NCBI GenBank assembly: GCA_014529385.2
Contig: CM043955.1
Coordinates: 141,884,640 to 141,948,639 of the forward strand
DNA length: 64,000 bases
Origin: Adiantum capillus-veneris
Lineage: Eukaryota > Streptophyta > Polypodiopsida > Polypodiales > Pteridaceae
Reading direction: 5' to 3'
The notes below the pieces were generated by a model, which worked only from the letters and a program-made list of their open reading frames with translations, was not told the origin of the DNA and ran no database searches. The position numbers were made by a program, and so were the translations under genes. Shown in pieces: positions 60,377 through 64,000 of this stretch. Position 1 is the stretch's first letter. The number at the start of each line of letters is the position of its first letter.

Positions 60377-62520
60377 ATGGCTGATAATAGTAAAGAGAGT
60401 GAAATTAATGTTGATAACTTTGATTTTGCTAATGATCAAGCTACTAATGATACTCCGATGCTTGTTACCTATCTTATTTCTAGGCTTCAACAAGCCATGG
60501 GCAATCCATCTCTCCAAAGTGAAGTGCAATGGAAGCTCCGTGCTCACGGGATTCTCCAAGTTCATCACCATGACGAGAGAACACCTAGGAAGCCTCCTTG
60601 TGAGACTCCTAAAAGAGGTCTCTCTCCGATTCGGGAAGAAGAAGAGAATCCATATGAAGGACTCAAGAATTTACTTCTTGATGATGCATCTCCTTCCCAA
60701 AGGAGAACTCAAGAGCCTCCATCGAAGGAACGAGAAATAAGTGAGTCTCCCACCACCTCGGCAGAGATGGCTCCACGAAGAGGGCGGGCTAACGCTCTCC
60801 ATCACCACCAAAGCGGAGAAGACCATCACACTCTTCTCCACACCATAATTCAAAGAGGGATGATAAAAAGCAAGAGAAGAAAAAGGCGAGAAAGAGGACA
60901 CCCTCTTCTCCATCTTCTGCATCCTCCTCCTCTTATGAAAGTGATGGTGAAGACAACGAAGATCAAGACAAGAAAAAGGCGAGAAAGAGGTCACCCTCTT
61001 CTCCACCTTCTTCAAATTCTTCACCTTCTGAAGAAAGTGATGGTGCAACCTTTGAACCATCAAAAAGAAGAGGCCATAGGAAATCCTATGCCGCATGGAA
61101 GAGGTCGTCCATGTTGAAGAAATTCAAAGAGGGAGGGAAGAGCATCTCTTTCCTTACCTATGATGGTACCTTTGGTGCTACGGACAAAGTCTTGGCCTTT
61201 ATCCAACAGTTCAATGCGGCGTTTGGAGATGAGGGCTTCACGGAGTCCTCTAAGCTACGCCATGTAGCTATGCACTTTCAAAAGTCCGCCAAGCAATGTT
61301 GGTCTAGCCTACGGGCCAACAGTGAAGCTCCACGAACATGGAAAGATTTAAGAGCTTCCATTATGAAGCAGTTTTTGGCCACCGATGCCAAAGACAAAGT
61401 ACTCACCGAATGGCGAAGCTTAAAGCTCTCTCCCTATGAATCCATCCACAAATATGTAGACAAGTTTTGGGATTTACAACTCAAAGCCACTGTCTTCAAA
61501 AAGTTGGATTTTGGAGAGCAAAAGCAACAATTTTGTGCGGGCTTAACCGAAGAAATGGCGGAGTATGTCAACTCCCAAAGGCCACGTACCATATCGGCGG
61601 TAATACACCATACTATGGTGGCCTCTCGAATCAATTTCCAAACGGGGGCCAAAAGAAATAATAAGCCCACGGAAAACAAGGGTTCCAATGAGCTTAAGAG
61701 GAAGGACAATGTCCAAAATTCTCCTAAGGGCAACTCCAACAAAGCTAAAGAGAAGAAAGTTTACAAAGGTAAGAATAAACTCTCTCCTGAAGAGCTTGAG
61801 CGTTATCGTAAGGATAACCGATGTTTCAAGTGCGGCGAACAAGGGCATGCGTACCGCGCTTGTCCCCAAAAGAACAACCGCCAAGACCCTCCTAGAGCTT
61901 CCTTGGTTCAAATCCAAGAGGAGGAGACTCACCAAACTCATCACAAAGGATCTCCTCTATGCCATGCTTGGGGAAAGGTAAGAGAACATGATGCTTTTAT
62001 TCTCTTTGACCCTGGTTCTACTCACAATTTTATATCTATAGAGTTGGCCACCAAGCTAGGCATACAAGCTTACGAGATGGGAGATGTCCTACCCGCAGAT
62101 AGTGCCTTCAAGGGGCAAGAAGCTTCAGTCACTCCCTTAATCGGGAAATTGAGGCTTCATGTCCAAGGCTATGTGGACAAAGAGGACTTCTTTATCTCTC
62201 CTTTCAAGCATGAGGATGTAATCCTAGGGGCACCATGGTTTGACCGTCTGACTGCCATCGTTAAATTTCCTGAAAGGAGAATCTCCTTTAAGTTCAGGAA
62301 AAAAGACATGTATATAGATGCTAAGGAAATGGGTAACACTATCCCCATTGTACATACACCAGCTTTCAACAAGTCAATAAAGAGCTCTATTTCCGTATAC
62401 ATGATTTTTGTTAAAGATTCTCAAAATGAACCTAATGCTTTACCAAAAGAAAATAAAAGCAAGGGTGAAAAACTTTCACTTGTCACAAACGGGCAAAACA
62501 ATCAAAGAGGTTCTCATTGA
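60377..62520 (+). pseudogene. Gag-protease of element 6 with one frameshift
   Basis: ATG 60377 starts MADNSKESEINVDNFDFAND. The frame shifts by one near 60790 into an RS/KR-rich part (RSPSPPKRRRPSH, then a duplicated KKKARKR(T/S)PSSP unit). The capsid-like domain follows from about 61111 (SFLTYDGTFGATDKVLAFIQ, RHVAMHFQKSAKQCWSSLRA), then the CCHC knuckle CFKCGEQGHAYRAC near 61831. The retropepsin comes next with DAFILFDPGSTHNFISIELA near 61995 (DPG, a variant seen in plant chromoviruses) and DVILGAPWFDRL. It ends at TGA 62520. Apart from the frameshift the frame is open, so gag-protease was recently intact. Confidence 0.85.
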
Positions 62521-62641
62521 ACACTCATATATGCACTCAGAGTTGCGTCTACAAACAACGCCGACAGGATTTCCAGCAAACCAACCTGTAAGTTTTTTTA
62601 CATCCACAATGTTCACTCGTGTATTGTGTGTTTAACTTGCC
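62521..62641 (+). other. Junction region, possible intron
   Basis: A donor-like CCT|GTAAGT at 62588 and an acceptor-like TTGCCAG near 62641 bound about 54 bp of T-rich DNA. It is unclear whether they belong to the fragment that follows. Confidence 0.3.
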
Positions 62642-63610
62642 AGTGCAGATATTTATCCTTCCGACAAAGAAGACTGGCAGCCGGTGGATTGCATTATTGG
62701 CATTTTCATGCATTCCATGCAACTGTGGGAGAGCTGCTCTGTAACACCAGCACGCAAAGAATGTTTGCTGAAAGGAGGGTTTTTTTCTTCAACCACTTTT
62801 ATAATGCTCCGCGTTCTGCACTTGGCTTGGCACTCTAGAATATCTCTCGGTTCCTTCAAAGGACAATCCAGAGTGGCGAATCCCTTCATCTGAAACCTCT
62901 GAGTGTTTCAAACTAAAGCCATCAGAAAATACAAAAGTTCTTAAGACCAAATATTGCTAGTCGACTGGTACGTGTTTCAATCTTCATGCCCATGCATGTG
63001 TTCATCGACTTTTTCCATGATGAAGAGATTAGGAGGACAGGAACTATGCTACTTTGCAAGGCAGAGAAACGCCTCGATTTTCTAGATGAATCTTGGGATG
63101 TCCATGATTCTGATGGCATCTTATGCAAGGTAAATAAGAAGTCTATTGTATGTAAGTGCATGATAGCTTCTCAAAATGTCATAGCTTCCTTCCACTACAT
63201 AAGGTGGCACCGAGTGAATGGTCATCTGGTAGCTTTGGACCAAGACTTAACTGATGACCTTAACAATCCTTTGAGAATGCTTGAGGTATGGTGTGGACCT
63301 GATCTGCTAACTGTTCTTAGCATTCAAGGCAATGTGACACTACGACAAGTGCGTGAGGATTTGAAGAATGAGGTTGACCTCAGGTCGCCTCTAAAATTTC
63401 TTTTCTATTGCAACATCCGAAAGGTAATATGTTTTGTATGTAAACATTAATGCTGCGTTAATTATTTTCCTGCTATTTATCATCACAAAGTATTGGTCTA
63501 ATTTAATTGTTTGATTGACTGTTGTGCAGGTGCCTCAGAGAAAGAAGAAGAAGACATTGTGCGCAGAGATAAAGGATGACCGACTGTTTCTAGTGCAATG
63601 CAACTCTTGA
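62642..63610 (+). pseudogene. Degenerate multi-exon coding fragment, family not recognised
   Basis: Coding-like pieces in order: HAFHATVGELLCNTSTQRMF and RRVFFFNHFYNAPRSALGLA (about 62660-62838), a shifted frame with GTLEYLSVPSKDNPEWRIPS (62829-62959), MHVFIDFFHDEEIRRTGTML (from 62986), and HRVNGHLVALDQDLTDDLNN. The last long stretch has LTVLSIQGNVTLRQVREDLK (to 63423). A GT-AG intron (63424-63529) joins in phase to a last exon VPQRKKKKTLCAEIKDDRLF ending at TGA 63610. The in-phase intron argues for a captured or decayed host-type gene rather than a retroelement. I cannot assign a domain. Frameshifts near 62830 and 62960 break it. Confidence 0.5.
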
Positions 63611-64000
63611 TAGAAGAAGGCGGCTCACACAATATATCACATTGCTTTGTACTACGAATATTATAGAAATTTGCTGACAACAAGCTTGCAATCTACATTT
63701 ATGCGAAAATGCATTGTTAAGGAGTTTCTTGCAAATAAAGTCTGAGAACAATTATCTTTTTAAAATCGACTCCCCAGTGATTTTATAGCACCCTATTCCC
63801 TAGTAAACACACACCTAGACTCCCGATCTGCAAAAAATCAATGTCCAAGCCCGAACCCGACCAACCCTAACTGTATACACCTGATCGCAAAGCATATCAC
63901 AATGGCTTATGTCCATGACCCTTCAGAGCACTTCAACTCAAAATTGACCAACATATGCGGATGCTTTCAAGACCTCTAGCATACATCTGCTCTACCACAA
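63611..64000. other. Window end, nothing recognised
   Basis: AT-rich sequence downstream of the fragment's stop. AATAAA at 63735 could serve as a polyadenylation signal. No other feature. Confidence 0.4.

Larger units (their letters stand above)
58533..62560 (+). mobile_element. 5' half of a Ty3/gypsy element (LTR, PBS, gag, protease), element 6
   Basis: A plus-strand order of LTR, PBS, leader, gag and protease is clear up to about 62520, then sequence of another kind begins and no RT or integrase follows. Gag and protease resemble the chromovirus type seen in element 1 (CCHC, then 'LFDPGSTHNFIS', then 'G-DVILGAPWF'). The 3' part is deleted or lies outside the window. Confidence 0.85.

Overview
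This window looks like repeat-filled intergenic DNA from a land plant nuclear genome. The evidence is chromodomain Ty3/gypsy elements, a dual-RNase-H (Tat-type) Ty3/gypsy element, tRNA-Met and tRNA-Asp type primer-binding sites, a Ty1/copia remnant, a receptor-like-kinase fragment and short introns with plant-like splice sites. The sequence alone does not tell me whether the plant is a fern, gymnosperm or angiosperm. I see no intact single-copy host gene; nearly everything recognisable is a transposable element or a broken gene piece.

Layout. 1-9.2 kb: a decayed minus-strand chromovirus, interrupted by a solo LTR with perfect 5-bp target duplication, with further LTRs of the same solo-LTR family on each side and a plus-strand gag fragment. 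9.38-13.67 kb: a complete but RT-less gag-protease LTR element (minus, TSD GGAAT). 13.7-19.4 kb: a chimera of a Ty1/copia gag remnant, a second copy of the gag-protease element and a second chromovirus remnant, joined by abrupt illegitimate junctions. 19.83-20.92 kb: another solo LTR (TSD AAATA). 21.86-22.14 kb: the C-terminus of a receptor-like kinase. 24-28 kb (minus) and 30.5-33.3 kb (plus): two diverged head-to-head copies of a multi-exon transposase-like gene of a superfamily I cannot name. The plus copy converges on a second minus-strand gene (33.5-34.1 kb and about 42.9-43.8 kb), which is split by a young Tat-type retrotransposon (34.25-42.92 kb, 4-bp TSD GCGT).

44.47-44.96 kb holds hairpin-forming tandem repeats. 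They are followed at 45.27-47.15 kb by the most unusual locus: a histone-H3-like reading frame that starts with the exact H3 tail MARTKQTARK, carries a recognisable histone fold and one in-frame stop, and runs into a multi-exon Ulp1/SENP-type (C48) cysteine protease whose triad Asp is Asn. 49.2-58.34 kb is a large LTR element with no RT or integrase. Its leader carries eight copies of a 20-bp palindrome (ACATGGATCGCGATCCATGT) at about 280-bp intervals, and its 1331-codon gag-protease frame contains two retropepsin-like regions. 58.5-62.5 kb is the 5' half (LTR, PBS, gag, protease) of another Ty3/gypsy element. 62.6-63.6 kb is a degenerate multi-exon coding fragment I do not recognise.

How the parts relate: retroelement Gag packages RNA, protease matures polyproteins, RT/RNase H/integrase copy and insert, and the chromodomain targets chromatin. 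The RT-less elements would need these activities in trans. The transposase-like genes, the convergent partner gene, the hairpin array and the H3-Ulp1 locus could be parts of one or more large DNA transposons; this is inference, since I could not identify terminal inverted repeats.
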